A stretch of 64,000 nucleotides of DNA, taken from Impatiens glandulifera. Taxonomy: Eukaryota > Streptophyta > Magnoliopsida > Ericales > Balsaminaceae. Position 1 is the first letter of the stretch; every line of letters begins with the position of its first letter. This document shows positions 11,201 through 22,730 of this stretch, in pieces. Both the position numbers and the translations under genes were made by a program. The notes beneath the pieces are model-generated. The model made no database searches, was not told the DNA's origin, and was given only the letters and a program-made list of their open reading frames with translations. The DNA lies in NCBI RefSeq assembly GCF_907164915.1, contig NW_025919592.1, forward strand, positions 1 to 64,000. Direction: 5' to 3'.

Positions 11201-14200
11201 TGATTATATATTGTTTCTATCTATATAAACTGTTTTGTGGCCATCTTCTAATCTGACATCTACTATAATTGCGTGTTCCTTAAATTAATGTTTCACATAT
11301 TTCAACAGCAGCAAGTTCCAAATGTGTCATTACAATAATGAAAAAGAAAATGGAAATAATACTTATGTTCCCATGACATGCATTTGGTTTTGCTCTTTTA
11401 TTTTTTTGGAGGCATTCATTTGACCTTACTAGTCTAGAAGGCTCTCCATGTGCTACTGATGTTATTGATTTTTACCTTACATATGTTGGATTTCAAATTT
11501 GAATGTGCAGCTTTTTGAGTTTCTACTGACACTTGTGGGCAGCAGGAAATTCGTTAAGGTGTGGTGGTGTGCTTCATTTTGTTTAATCAATTTTCCATAT
11601 GTACTTGATTGTGTCCATTGCTATCGAGTGACTGGTATTCTCTTCCTGCATTTATTAGGTTTTCACAGAGAATATGGAAGATTTAATCTATCATGTTATT
11701 GCTTTTCTTCAGATGACAGAACACCAGGTTCTCTTTTAGTTTCCCTGCCTTTTATCTTCATTATACTGTGTATTTCCATTGAGTACCTTTGTTAAGATCT
11801 TGAACTCGTCTTTAGTTTCTATGACGTCTTGATTAGTATGATGTTTTAATAAGCGGCATATATAATTTTTGTTCTTTTCAATGTAGCCAGTAGCCACTTC
11901 TCATTTTTCATGTGTCCTGTCCAGATACAAACTTGGTCATTGGATGCTAACCAGTATATTGCGGATGAGGATGAAAACAGCTACAGTTGTCGCATTTCTG
12001 GTATGTGGTTCTGAGTGGCTTTTTGTGTTCCTTTATATTGACCTGTTTTTTATCATTTTTTCTCACGTTGATCATGTTCTCATTAATCTATACTTTTTAT
12101 GTTTGTAAAAAATCACAATAATCTAAAAAATAATCTGAATATCATCGTGAAAATATCTCTATATTAATTGAAGCAAAAATTAGACTATAATTCGTATCAT
12201 AATCTAAAATTAATTTGTAAACCAAATGAAGCAACAAAAATCTCTGGATCATGATCCAACACATATTTTTATTTTTTCAAACTAGGGTTTAATCCCTATA
12301 GGAGGCTAGCACAACATCTCACATGGCGCCTCACGTCAATTAAAGTTCTTCAGTGAGATTCGAACTTGAGACATTAACTTTTCAAGTCCAAACCCTTGGG
12401 TGATTCGAAAATAAATGTTAAATTTTGACTTTCGACTAGACCAACACTAACTCTTCAATATACCTCTTGCTGGAAGTACCCTTCATCCCATTGATAACGA
12501 GTGGTCCCAAATAATTCGATCGGAGTTCATTCAGTGACCCTGTGATCACCCTCTAGACGATTAGGCAAAGCTTGTAAATTTTATCATGGTTCAAACAAAA
12601 ATCTTATAGCAAATGAAAAAATGACTTTCAGTTTTAACCTTTGGCGATTTTCCAATGGGATCACGATTGTAACATCCACATAGGCTCAATGTTTAATAAG
12701 GATATTCTTTGCTTTTTTGGATTTCAAGTTACGAATTAGTTAGTAACTTAATGGAGCTTAGTTGCATTGAAGATGATAACTGCTATAGAAGCCTTTCTTA
12801 GATCATAATTAAATCTTGTAGGTTCCCTTTTATTAGAAGAGCTTGTTCATTCTTGTGGTATTAAGGCAATTGATGCCATATTTGCTGCTGCAAAAAGACG
12901 ATTTTATGAGTCTCAAAGAGCAAAAGCTTCTGGTTCTATCATCTGGTGGAGGGCAAGTGATTCTTCTCTCAACATATCTTCTGTTCTTCATTTCTTCATT
13001 TCTTCATTTTTGACTCGCAAGTGAGAAAATAAAACTCTTCTTTTTGGCAGATACGGGAGGCTACTATTTATGCTCTCGCTTCTCTATCAGAGCAGTTGCT
13101 TGAAGCTGAGGTATGTAACTTTATTTCTGCCAAGATTCAGATAAATTCTTTTGAAGTCATCTATTAAAACTCTAAAATCTTTGATATATTTAATGAAACA
13201 AAAGGAACTAGCATTTCTTCATTTTATTTCTATTTATTTTTACTTTTTCAAAAAAATCTATTTTATTTTTGAATAAAAATCTGTTTGATATACTTTAATC
13301 CGACATGCAAAAATAGGTCTCGGGCCTTGGAAACCTATTGGAGCAAATAATTGTTGAAGATACGGGAACAGGTAGCTCAAGATGTTAGTTAGATTGAGAT
13401 TATCTTTCAATGTAAATTGGTCTGATGAAAATAATTCAGCATGAAAATTACCATTGTACTTCTATGCAGGAGTGAATGAGTTTCCTTTTCTTTTTGCACG
13501 TGTTTTCTCTGCTGTTGCAAAGTTCTCTTCAGTGGTAACTGTTGCAAGATCTTATCCTTTTGGTTACCTTGGTGTATTATTAAACTTTCTTTCTACCAAT
13601 ATCTTTTATTTTTTGCTTGCCAGATCAGCAGTGAAGTTGTTAACCATTTTCTTGAAGCTTCTATGAAGGCTATTGGGATGGATGTGTTAGTATCAGAGTT
13701 TTTCCTATTTTTATTTATTGAAAAGAGCTTAGGGATTTTCTAGATAAGGATAAGAATGAGTTACATGTGAAATGATTTTTCCATAGGCCCCCACCTGTGA
13801 AAGTTGGTGCTTGCCGTGCTCTTTGCGAACTACTGCCTGGTGCAAACAAAGGAGTTCTTGAACCTCATTTAATTGGTTTATTTTCATCACTTACGGATCT
13901 TCTCAACCAAGTAATATACCTGCCTTTTATTGCCTGGACAAATGTTAATTAAGTTAAATATAATACTTTTTCTATTTTCGGTCTTTTCAGGCATCTGATG
14001 AGACCATGCATCTGGTACTTGAAACATTACAGGCTGCTGCAAAAGCCGGTGGGTTGAAACCTATGTGGCATCTCAAGTGATTCAATTTTTCTTTTTACAT
14101 ATTTAGTTTTGGTGTCTGCCAAAATATTATTGTATGGTGATTTGTTCCATTTTTATTAACCTGCTGTAGGGAACGGAACATTAGCAACTATAGAACCTAT

Positions 14201-17200
14201 TCTGTCGCCTATTCTCCTTAACACATGGGCACAGTATGTTTCAGATCCTTTTGTAAGTATCGGAACCCTTGAAGTTTTAGAGGTAATAATTGCTAGCCTC
14301 TTGTCTCTGATTTTTCACTTTTCTTTAGAATCTACCTGAAAGTAGAATTGACCTCTGTAAAACTAGCATGCTTTTCATCTCGATTTTATTCTTGTACACT
14401 CAGGGCAATTGTGTTTTTCTTTCCTCATTTCTTCTAGGCAATAAAAGAAGCTCCTGGCTGTGCTTGCTCACTGGTTTCACGAGTCTTACCTTTTGTTGGA
14501 CCGCTTCTGAGTAAAGTAAGACTTCCTTTTTGTTTTATTTTCATGCCGCTTAACGTTAGGTAAAGTAAATAGGAAATGCCTAATTGATATATCCCTTGGA
14601 ATTGGTCAGCCTCATCAACAGCCTGAAGGTTCAGTTGCAGCTGCCTTGGATCTTGTTACAATGTTATTGAAGGTTCTAAATTTCTAATTACTTTTTATAG
14701 TTCTGTGCTTAATCTAGCAAATTGGGTTGGTTGCTTACTCTACTGATGTTAGTTCTGTAATTTCAGAATTCTCCGGTTGATGTAGTGAAACCTATATATG
14801 ATGTTTGTTTCGACTCCATTGTTGGAATAATCCTTCAAGCTGATGATCATAGTCAATTGCAGGTTATATACTTTTCCTGACTTTCTTTTGGTAATATATT
14901 GTGCTTATTTGAATTAAGTTCATTTAATAACTGTTATTAATTATTTAGTTTAATTCGGTAAACTATGCTAATGTAGTAAGAGGGTCCAAAACACAACTTT
15001 AACCCTGAAAATTAATTATTATGTCCTTATATGGTAAATAGTCTTCAAGTACTTTCCCGACATTAGTTCTACCTTTTATAAAACCAACTTACATATCAGA
15101 TACTTCAAATTTAGATATTTTCATTTGGTTTATTCAACATTTATTTTTCACAAACTTAACTCGGTATTAACATTTAATTTTCAGTTTAAGCACACCCTTA
15201 ATCTATAAAAAATAGTAACATTTTTCTTTTTGTAAATCAGAATGCAACACAATGCTTAGCTGCTCTAATATCTGGGAGTCAGGAAAAAATTCTTGGTTGG
15301 GGTGTTGATCCTGGATTTACAATGAGAAGTTTGCTTGATGTAGCTTCAAGGTAATTCTGTTCTTTTGTATCCTTTACATTATCTGTGTGCATCTATATAT
15401 TTTTTCATTTCCTCAAACTGATCTTTGCATTAGTAAATGCATAAGATCTGTGGGGAATGATTCTCCTTATTTCAATCAAGGCATTTCAAGTTACATTTCT
15501 GGTGAGTATGATGACTTGTAGACCTTTCTCATATTTAATCAATTAGTCTTTTAATCTAATTTTGCATGTGCTATTTTTTCCACTGATTCCAATAAAATGA
15601 TCAACTTTTTAAAGTAAATTTGGCTACAAAATGCTTCATACTGTGTAAGAACAATGTGGCAATTTGATACTAGAAATATGTTAGGGCTGGGAAGGGCCAA
15701 TCACTCGAGAACATTTGCCAGAATAGCTAAACTATACTAGGACAATTGTGTTACATTTTCAACTATTTAGATAGTGTTTGTAATAGAAATCGGATAGTCA
15801 AAGAAAGAGATGAGAAAGGAACAGCTTAAGCCCTTAGATGAAAAAATCATCGAGAACTTCCATAGCTAAAAAGAGTCTTGAACTCAATTAATACCATATC
15901 CTAATATTTATCAGCAAACTTCTATTTATAATGTATAGAAGTTGCCTCCAATAACCATCTTACAACTTGGGGCAGAAGTAGATAACTAATAAACTTCAGG
16001 GTCTTATTTACTATTTTTATCTGACTACCTCTAACCATTAATTTTTCTAGAAGATTAATCTGGATCGTCCATTGTCGTCGTATCTCCACCTTTGGATTGT
16101 CTAACCCTTGATCATACCCCATGTGTACCAAATTCTTAGTTAGATAAATATGTTAGTAGATAATTGTATTTAATTATTGTTATTTATTTAATTAGTTGAT
16201 TAGGTAATTATGTAGTGTAATAGTTTATATATTTATATAGACTTAGAATTATGGTAGGATTAGCCTAATATATAAAGGACTTGTGTTATCGTTTTAATTA
16301 TTCAATATAATTATGAAAGGATTCTATTTTCTTGTATGCATTCTCTTGGCCTCTCACCACCCTTTCTCGAATTGTTTGAACCCTAGAGTTTGAACTCTAT
16401 CACATTTTGTCTAAACATTTCATTGGCGATTCCACGCCCACAAGAAATACGAAGGATGGAACAGACTGCATGATTTAGGTGATTAATTGTCAAATTCATC
16501 ACCTGAAATTAATTTCCATTTAATTTGATATGTAGTGGTACTTGAATTAATTGTTGCTAGTATTAAAATGATTGTGAAGCTATGAAATCTGTCAATGTTT
16601 CCACTAAATGAATATGTTTCTTGAACTATTTACATTCAGGCTTCTTGATCCTAGTATGGAAAGTTCTGGATCACTTTTTGCTGGAAGCTTTATTCTCCAA
16701 CTTATTTTGCATCTACCAACACAAATGGCACAGCATATCAGAGACTTGGTTGCGGCTCTTGTCAGGCGTCTGCAATCTTGTATTATTGCTGGATTAAGAA
16801 GCTCATTAATTCTCATTTTTGCAAGATTGGTAATTTTCTTTACCTTGGATCTCCCTACAATTTTGCTGATCTCAGAAAATCTCTTTAGCTAAGATAACTA
16901 TTTTTATATATGTTTTGTGTTCACATTTGCCCAATTAGGAAGCTCTTTTTGAATATGTTTGTGTAGAAGTTTGAGAGAGGGAAAATATTATTTAGATAGT
17001 GAGTTATTATTTACATTAGAAATCCAGATATTTAAAGGACATTAAGTGTGATAAAGGTAAAGACTGACAACACTCAACATGTTGAGTGTAAACAAAACAA
17101 CATATTGAGTGCAAGTAATTGCATAATTCTACACTCCCTTTCAAATTGGGTAAAAATATTGAGAGTACCCAACTTGCCACATAGCTCTTCGAAATTCCAC

Positions 17201-20200
17201 TTGGAAAGAGATTTGGTGAGAATGTCAGCCACCTAATAGGAAAAGCGTTGGGCAGCTATGAGAGTGGAGAGGATGTTGCCGAGGAGATGAAAATGTTGAC
17301 GACATTCTTTCAATTTGACCGATTCTAATCCATTTTTCACTTTGTCAGAGGAGTGGCTCTTGGCACTTGCTCTGACTCGTCCAACTCTTGAATTGAAAAG
17401 TAATAATTTTTTGGACAGATGAAATGTTAGAAAAAATCTGTCGATACACGAAGATGTGCAGATTCGGCCGAGATATAAAGTGCAGTTTTGAAATGATGTC
17501 CCGCTTGTTTAACATAGTGGTGATAAAAATAGAGATAAAAAATACTTATGGAATATGAGATAATATAATCATTTGAGTTCTCCAATGGCTATTTCCACCA
17601 TTGGAGTAGGCAGCGGAAAATTGTGAACAGGTTTCTTCAAGCTGGAAAAACCTGCTCTGATACCATGTAGAAATTTTGAGAGAGGGAAAAATATTATTTA
17701 GATAGTGAGTTATGATTTACATTAGAAATTTAGATATTTAAAGGACATTGAATGTGATAAAGGTAAAGACTGACAACACTTAACACGTTGAGTGTAAACA
17801 AAGTAACATGTTAAGTGCAAGTAATTGCATAATTCTACAGTTTGTGTATCCGGATCTAGTTCTCACTAAGTTTAGTTTCCAAACGTTTATGTATACAGAT
17901 CTAGAAACAAAAATAGATTTAGTTCTCACATTATCATTTAGCACCTTCATATGTTTCACTGTTGTGTAATGAATTTTTCTAAAGCAATACCAAAAGGCTC
18001 ATTTTATCTTCTTATTTGTCCAGCCAAGAATATCATTGGCATACTTTGTGACAATACAAGCCTTCACATTATCATTTCACACCTTCATACATGGATTTTT
18101 CTAAAGCAATACCAAAAGGCTCATTTTATTTTCTTATTTGTCCAGCCAAGAATATCATTGGCATACTTTGTGACAATACAAGCCTTCGACCAAGAGTCTG
18201 ATATGAGGGGAAGGGTTAGGGCTAATTGAATAAAGAATAATTGAAGATAAAAGAGAGAAGATGTCTATCAGTTATTCTTCATTCAATTAGCTCTAAGCCT
18301 TCCTCTCGTGTCAGAGTCTTGTTCATTTGCAAACCTCTATAGCCAATTGCTTAACAGGGAGATATTAAAAGGGCTCAAATCCTTCACCCCAACCCTCCTA
18401 GTTTTTGGAGGATAAATGGAATTGTGGTCTAATTCTAGATCTTAATTATTTTTTAATAGTTTATCAAAATTAGAATTAAAATTCCAGTAGGATTAATACT
18501 TTCTATTGTAGCTAAACAAATGTAGCCCAACATATTTTGTGTCTTAAAATGATTAGATGTTCTACTCATGATATTTTGCAGTTGGGGACCATTTTATCAT
18601 GTTCTGATATTCTTTCATCACTAATCTCTATTGTTAGCACATTTCAAATATTTCAACTGCAGCATAATGTAGCCGATTCAATAGCTATATGTGTTTGCTT
18701 TTACCCTACATCCCTAATCTCATTCAGTTTTCTTTTAATGCAGGTCCACATGAGTTCCCCAAATGTAGAACAATTTATTGACTTGCTAATCTCAGTTCCC
18801 GCTGAAGGTCATGACAATGCTTTTGCATATGTGATGTCAGAGTGGACAAAGCAACAAGGTCATCATCACTGGCCTTTACTATAGTTATCCCATCTAATTA
18901 TTGATTTACAGAATTATAGCACCTAGAATAAATTGCAAATTTGATGGAAGAACTTGGCTTAGTAGAATATGAGGTTTTATTGCAGGGGAAGTGCAGGGAT
19001 TCTACCAAATTAAAGTTACCACATCTGCTTTGGCATTACTACTCTCCTCAAAACATGTTCAGTTAGGGAAAGTCAGTGTTCAAGGGTATCTGATTAAGGT
19101 ATACAGTAGTTTTGTGCAAATTGCATTAGTGTTTGATTTGTTTAGTAGCTAATATATGCTTTAATGGATAGACTTCCGATGGAATCATCACTCGTTCAAA
19201 GGCTAAATCAGCTCCAGATCAATGGACCTGGATACCACTTCCTGCAAAGGTAGGTATAGGTCAATTTATTTGGAGAGTAACTGATTAAAGTAATAATGGC
19301 CCCATTTAAGAATTACCTGGGTACAAAATTTCTGGATCTAAATATATCTGAATGAGATTATGTTTGGAAACTGAACTTACTGAGACAGAGATTGAGAAAT
19401 TTATTGGTTGTTTCTCATGTGCATTCGGATACAGAAACATATATAAACATAAATTATAAGTGTTCAAATGGGGCCGATGTATTCATTCTCAAGCATGGTG
19501 GTATTATATGCTTTAGGATCATTTGTTCATGTTGAGGAAAGTATTAGCATTTGAACTTCGATTCCATATTTGCTTTTGATTTTCGAATGCAAAGCAAATT
19601 ATAACTACATATCAAATGAGTTCAATTTATGCTTAAGCTACTTAAGTCTGTCCAAAGCCCTATAATTTTTTTTTAAAGTGAAGACGCTTTTTCATTGTTC
19701 CCTGATGTCGGAAATTCCTGTGTTTTTTTCATTACAGATAATGGCTTTATTGGCTGATGCATTAATGGAAATTCAAGAACCAGTCCTAGGTGGTGATGAT
19801 GAGGTGGTTGTTCATGTACCTTTTATGGATTTATTAATAGCTTAATCTAAAGTTTGGAGTGGTAAACATATTGCAATATTCTATAATGACAGGATAGCGA
19901 ATGGGAAGATGGTGAAGCAGAGGATGTAGAACTTAAGCATGATTTTGTATCTACAACACTTGGCATCTCGCCTAGTATGAACTCTAATGACTATCTTGAT
20001 GCTCTTGCCAAAGTTGTTAAAGAGGTGATAATAATTCAAATTCCCATTTTCTTAGCAAAAAATAAAGAAATATATTCCCATTTCTTAATCATCTCTCTCG
20101 GACTGGTTGATGTAATCTCTTTGAGCTCAGGATGAAGATGATGATGATGAAGACGACCTACTAAGTTCTTCCGATCCTCTAAACAAGGTCTAGACTATTC

Positions 20201-21200
20201 TTGATTAACCTACTTGTCATTAGCTTACAATAATATTAATGTCTCTGAATGACTCTTGCAGATTAATTTGACAAATTATCTTGCGGATTTCTTCCTGAAA
20301 TTCTCCCAAAGTGAGAGACAGCTTTTTGATCATCTTTGCCAGGTTGACTTGATCTGACTCTCTTTACTTCAAGATTCATTGCTTCTGGTAGATTTATGAA
20401 ATTCTCAATGTAGCCATCAATATAAGCTGGCTTGGATAGAGCATGAAATTGTTACTTGAGAAATTTAGGGCAGAAATATAGTATAGTTTGAGAAGAAAAC
20501 AGAGTTCAAATAGATAAGGGGAATGCCCAAATTCTAGGAGAGAGAAATGCATCAATTCATACATGCCTATGATCTCACCTTAACTATCCTTTATACTACT
20601 AGCATAACAGAAAAACTCAACAGGCTGTGTATCGAAAAACAAAAAATAAACTTAACTTGTATGACTGAAAAAAGTCAAATAAGCAAACAAAAGCAAAATG
20701 ATAAGATTTAGAGACGTTACTTCTATTCTGTTTTTCTTTCCTTTTTTGAAAACCAGAGATCTATTCCCTTGAAGAAGTTAGCACGGTCTGCCACAGTCAT
20801 GACCCCCACTTAATGAGGGAGTTTTTAGTGAAAGTCGAACCTGAGACCTTTATTCTTTTAATCAAAACTCTTTTCATTTAAGCTGCCCTAGTGGGTTAGT
20901 CGTCACTCCTACTCTGTAAAAAGTCTTCATCTCTTCTCAATTGAGAAACTTGTTCTTGGTTCTAACTTATGGCCAAAGCTGATAACAAATGAACACTAGA
21001 CTATTGCTCTAGACACACTCTTTACTCCATTAAAGTACACCCTGTTATTTTTCAACTACATTGGAACATATTTCTTAAAACATTTATTTTTTATTTTTTT
21101 AATGGCCATATGTTCTAGAATGATAACTGTTTCTGTTTTATTTTTTCAGAGTTTGACCAAGCCTCAGCTAAATGCAATTGAAATGGTGCTAAAGAGATGA
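8237..21200 (+). CDS. IPO9: Importin-9-type nuclear transport receptor (importin-beta superfamily), 33 exons
   Basis: The spliced reading frame is 3075 nt (1024 aa), the normal length for plant importin-9. It closely follows the Arabidopsis family member (At1g26170 from memory), starting MANAAAVDQDQHWLINCL and ending KPQLNAIEMVLKR. Importin-9/Kap114 receptors bind RanGTP through an N-terminal domain and carry cargoes such as histones and ribosomal proteins into the nucleus; the cargo here is inferred from the family. The importin-beta N-terminal domain is about residues 25-95, HEAT-like helices follow, and an acidic DEDDDDEDD stretch lies near residue 963. Exons: 8237-8366, 8786-8847, 8990-9082, 9219-9390, 9597-9712, 10396-10482, 10567-10683, 10786-10849, 10935-11077, 11511-11558, 11659-11727, 11925-12000, 12822-12952, 13051-13110, 13317-13371, 13470-13534, 13624-13685, 13787-13910, 13991-14048, 14170-14282, 14438-14515, 14610-14672, 14767-14862, 15241-15350, 16640-16829, 18744-18858, 18986-19098, 19172-19249, 19738-19803, 19893-20024, 20131-20187, 20262-20342, 21150-21200. 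No internal stop was seen. Intron 2 is AT-AC; introns 7 and 13 are GC-AG. Confidence 0.93.
8848..8989 (+). other. U12-type AT-AC intron (intron 2 of importin-9)
   Basis: The intron begins ATATCCTTTT, matching the minor-spliceosome donor ATATCCTT exactly, and ends TTTTAC. A branch-site-like AACTTAACAT lies at 8972-8981, about 10-12 bases before the acceptor, as U12 introns require. Splicing at AT/AC joins GGA TTG CGC CAG to CTA GCT GCT GTT (GLRQ-LAAV), the sequence expected of the family. No GT donor gives an open, homologous join. Confidence 0.9.
10137..10290 (+). mobile_element. tRNA-derived SINE remnant in importin-9 intron 5
   Basis: A polymerase III A box (TAGTTCAAGTG, 10151-10161) and B box (ATTCGATTCC, 10196-10205) lie about 45 bp apart, the tRNA-like head expected of plant SINEs. 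A weakly A-rich tail (GGTTATAAAAAACAC) ends near 10285. No target duplication was found, so the limits are approximate. Confidence 0.55.
10684..10785 (+). other. GC-AG intron (intron 7 of importin-9)
   Basis: The donor is GAG/GCTAGTTT and the acceptor ATCAG/GTATTG. This is the only join that yields MRIE-VLKCLNQF in frame as in homologues. GC-AG introns are a known minority class spliced by the major spliceosome. Confidence 0.8.
12260..12440 (-). mobile_element. Possible antisense tRNA-derived SINE remnant in importin-9 intron 12
   Basis: On the minus strand a B-box-like AGTTCGAATCT (+ 12357-12367) sits downstream of a GACTTGAAAAGTTAATG segment resembling an A-box region. No clear tail or target duplication is visible, and the assignment rests on the B box alone. 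Confidence 0.3.
12953..13050 (+). other. GC-AG intron (intron 13 of importin-9)
   Basis: The donor is AGG/GCAAGTGA, the strong GC-donor consensus, and the acceptor is TTGGCAG/ATACGG. The join gives WWR-IREATIYAL, as expected for the family. Confidence 0.85.
15351..16639 (+). other. Long importin-9 intron 24 with a possible solo LTR
   Basis: This 1289-bp intron is longer than its neighbours. The segment 16151-16402 starts TGTTAGTAGA, has a TATATAAAGG word near 16269, and ends near CTCTATCA, which suggests a small solo LTR. No matching target duplication was found, so the element call is weak. The rest shows no recognisable feature. Confidence 0.3.
16957..17844 (-). mobile_element. Miniature copia-derived LTR element (TRIM-like) in importin-9 intron 25, antisense
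   Basis: Terminal direct repeats of about 172 and 174 bp lie at 16962-17133 and 17666-17839, each starting TGTAGAA and ending TTCTACA. The perfect duplication GTTTG flanks them (16957-16961 and 17840-17844). On the minus strand the primer binding site TGGTATCAGAGC (+ 17654-17665) directly follows the LTR at 17666-17839, and a GAAAGGGAG purine tract (+ 17134-17142) precedes the other. The 532-bp interior keeps a copia RNase H-terminal fragment (VADILTKSLSKWNFEEL on the minus strand, near 17160-17230), so this is a deletion derivative of a copia element. Confidence 0.9.
17927..18187 (+). repeat. Two-copy tandem duplication (~122 bp) in importin-9 intron 25
   Basis: The segment containing CTAAAGCAATACCAAAAGGC at 17979 recurs at 18101, and both copies continue through ACTTTGTGACAATACAAGCC. 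The first copy carries a small extra segment. It is intronic with no coding role. Confidence 0.8.
18196..18316. repeat. Imperfect inverted repeat (~46-bp arms) in importin-9 intron 25
   Basis: The left arm 18196-18240 and right arm 18271-18316 are complementary along most of their length, sharing the core GCTAATTGAAT. They enclose a loop of about 30 bases. It resembles a small foldback element directly after the tandem duplication. Confidence 0.65.
20745..20900 (-). mobile_element. Antisense tRNA-derived SINE remnant in importin-9 intron 32
   Basis: Read on the minus strand, an A box CAGCTTAAATG (+ 20875-20885) is followed by a B box GGTTCGACTTTC (+ 20830-20841), the spacing of a tRNA-derived SINE head. 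The limits are approximate because no tail or target duplication was found. Confidence 0.5.
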
Positions 21201-21485
21201 TACTTCAATTTTACCATCATGGCTTGAATGAAGAAGGTGCTCAATTTTGATTGTTTTACAATTCTTTTAGAATTTGATTGAAGGATGTGGGAATGTTTGA
21301 TTGAGTTTTGTAATGGCCATAGAGGTCCTTTTTGTACTTTAGAGTTTGTGTTTGTATTTTTTTTATTTTAAATATATTTTTATGTAAACTGGTAAATTAC
21401 TGGTTCAAGATGGATTCGGTTTGAGATTCATGTATCAATATGAGTATTATTACATGTTTATTGTAAAGGAGTTCTATCTTTTACT

Positions 21486-21491
21486 AATAAA
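21486..21491 (+). promoter_or_regulatory. Candidate polyadenylation signal of importin-9
   Basis: AATAAA lies 286 bases after the stop codon, after a T-rich 3' region. Plant poly(A) signals are loose, so the cleavage site is uncertain. Confidence 0.35.
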
Positions 21492-21945
21492 ACTATCATG
21501 AGCTTTTGTTTGTTCATCCTGATTTGCTTAGATTTTCTTTCCCTCATTTCTTGTGTGTTATTAGCGTTGTTTAATCTTATGATATCTTATATCTTGTCAT
21601 TCTGTTGGAATTGGGCAAATCGAAAACTAGGTTGTTACTATGGTTGACAGACAAATGACAAGGTTGGAATGTTGAGTCGCCCAATCATGCCATCCTAAAC
21701 TATGTGATGTTCATTTTTCAATCTACACAAAATCTGATTTATGAGATGAACAAAATAATTGCTCGCGATTTATTAGTGCAAATAAACAATATGGGTATTA
21801 TTGTAGTGAATATGGGTATTATTGTAGTGTAGTAGGTCGACAATGACAATGAGCTCGCTTGAATAAACATTTAGTATATTATATTTACATTAAATTTTAT
21901 TAAAAAATTTAGTGTAACAAGAAAGAAGTCTAAATTTTGAAAGAA

Positions 21946-22315
21946 GGATGTTCTAGAAAATAATTTTCCAAATTAAAGTCAAAATTTGTATGTTCTAAAA
22001 GTCATAGGGTTTTATTCATGTTCGATTGTTATTAAAACCACTCTATTTAATTGAGGTTATGACTTTGAGAAAGACTAATCACGGTTAATTCGATCCTACC
22101 CATACAAGCATTGTCTATATTTTTAAAAAAGGATGTTCTAGAAAATAATTTTCCAAATTAAACTCAAAATTTGTATGCTCTAAAAGTCTTAGGGTTTTAC
22201 TCATGTTCGATTGTTACTAAAACCACTCTATTTAACCGAGGTCATGACTTTGAGAAAGACTAATCACGGTTAGTTCGATTATACCTGTACAAGCATTGTC
22301 TATATCCACTAAAAA
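21946..22315 (+). repeat. 185-bp tandem duplication, two copies
   Basis: GGATGTTCTAGAAAATAATT starts at 21946 and again at 22131. The two units stay aligned through ACAAGCATTGTCTATAT with about a dozen scattered differences, so the duplication is not very recent. It lies 400-800 bp upstream of the HD-domain start codon. Confidence 0.85.
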
Positions 22316-22730
22316 AAACGTCACATATACAAAGTGAAAAAAAATAACAAATGGGATGTGATTCTTCACTTTTATGCATAAGCGTCACTTCATGGAATAC
22401 AGGTAGTACCTCTACGAGTATGATCGAATTAACTAACTAATCTTCACATGAAAAGAAATATTTATATAACCTAAGCAAACAAGTTGATTTAATTTGCTTT
22501 AAGAATTTGTAACGGCTCAATAATTGCCAAAGTGAGGCTGAAATCAGCTTTTGCCGAAATAGGCAGCCATAAACAAGAAAGCAAAGACCTTTCCTTTGCC
22601 ATCTCCCATTTGACGACCGGAGCCCCACATAAGCGCCAGTCTATAAGGAGATCGGCACAAGCAGCCAAAAACAATCAATACCCACAAAACCATTCTTCCA
22701 TTTTACCTCAATTTTCATTTTCCGGCGACA

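Larger units (their letters stand above)
21201..22730. other. Intergenic region between importin-9 and the HD-domain gene
   Basis: It holds the importin-9 3' untranslated region, a short duplicated AATATGGGTATTATTGTAGT word (21787-21830), the 185-bp tandem duplication listed separately, and the 5' leader and promoter of the HD-domain gene in the last few hundred bases. No other gene was recognised; the open frames at 22437-22786 on both strands lack similarity. Confidence 0.6.
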
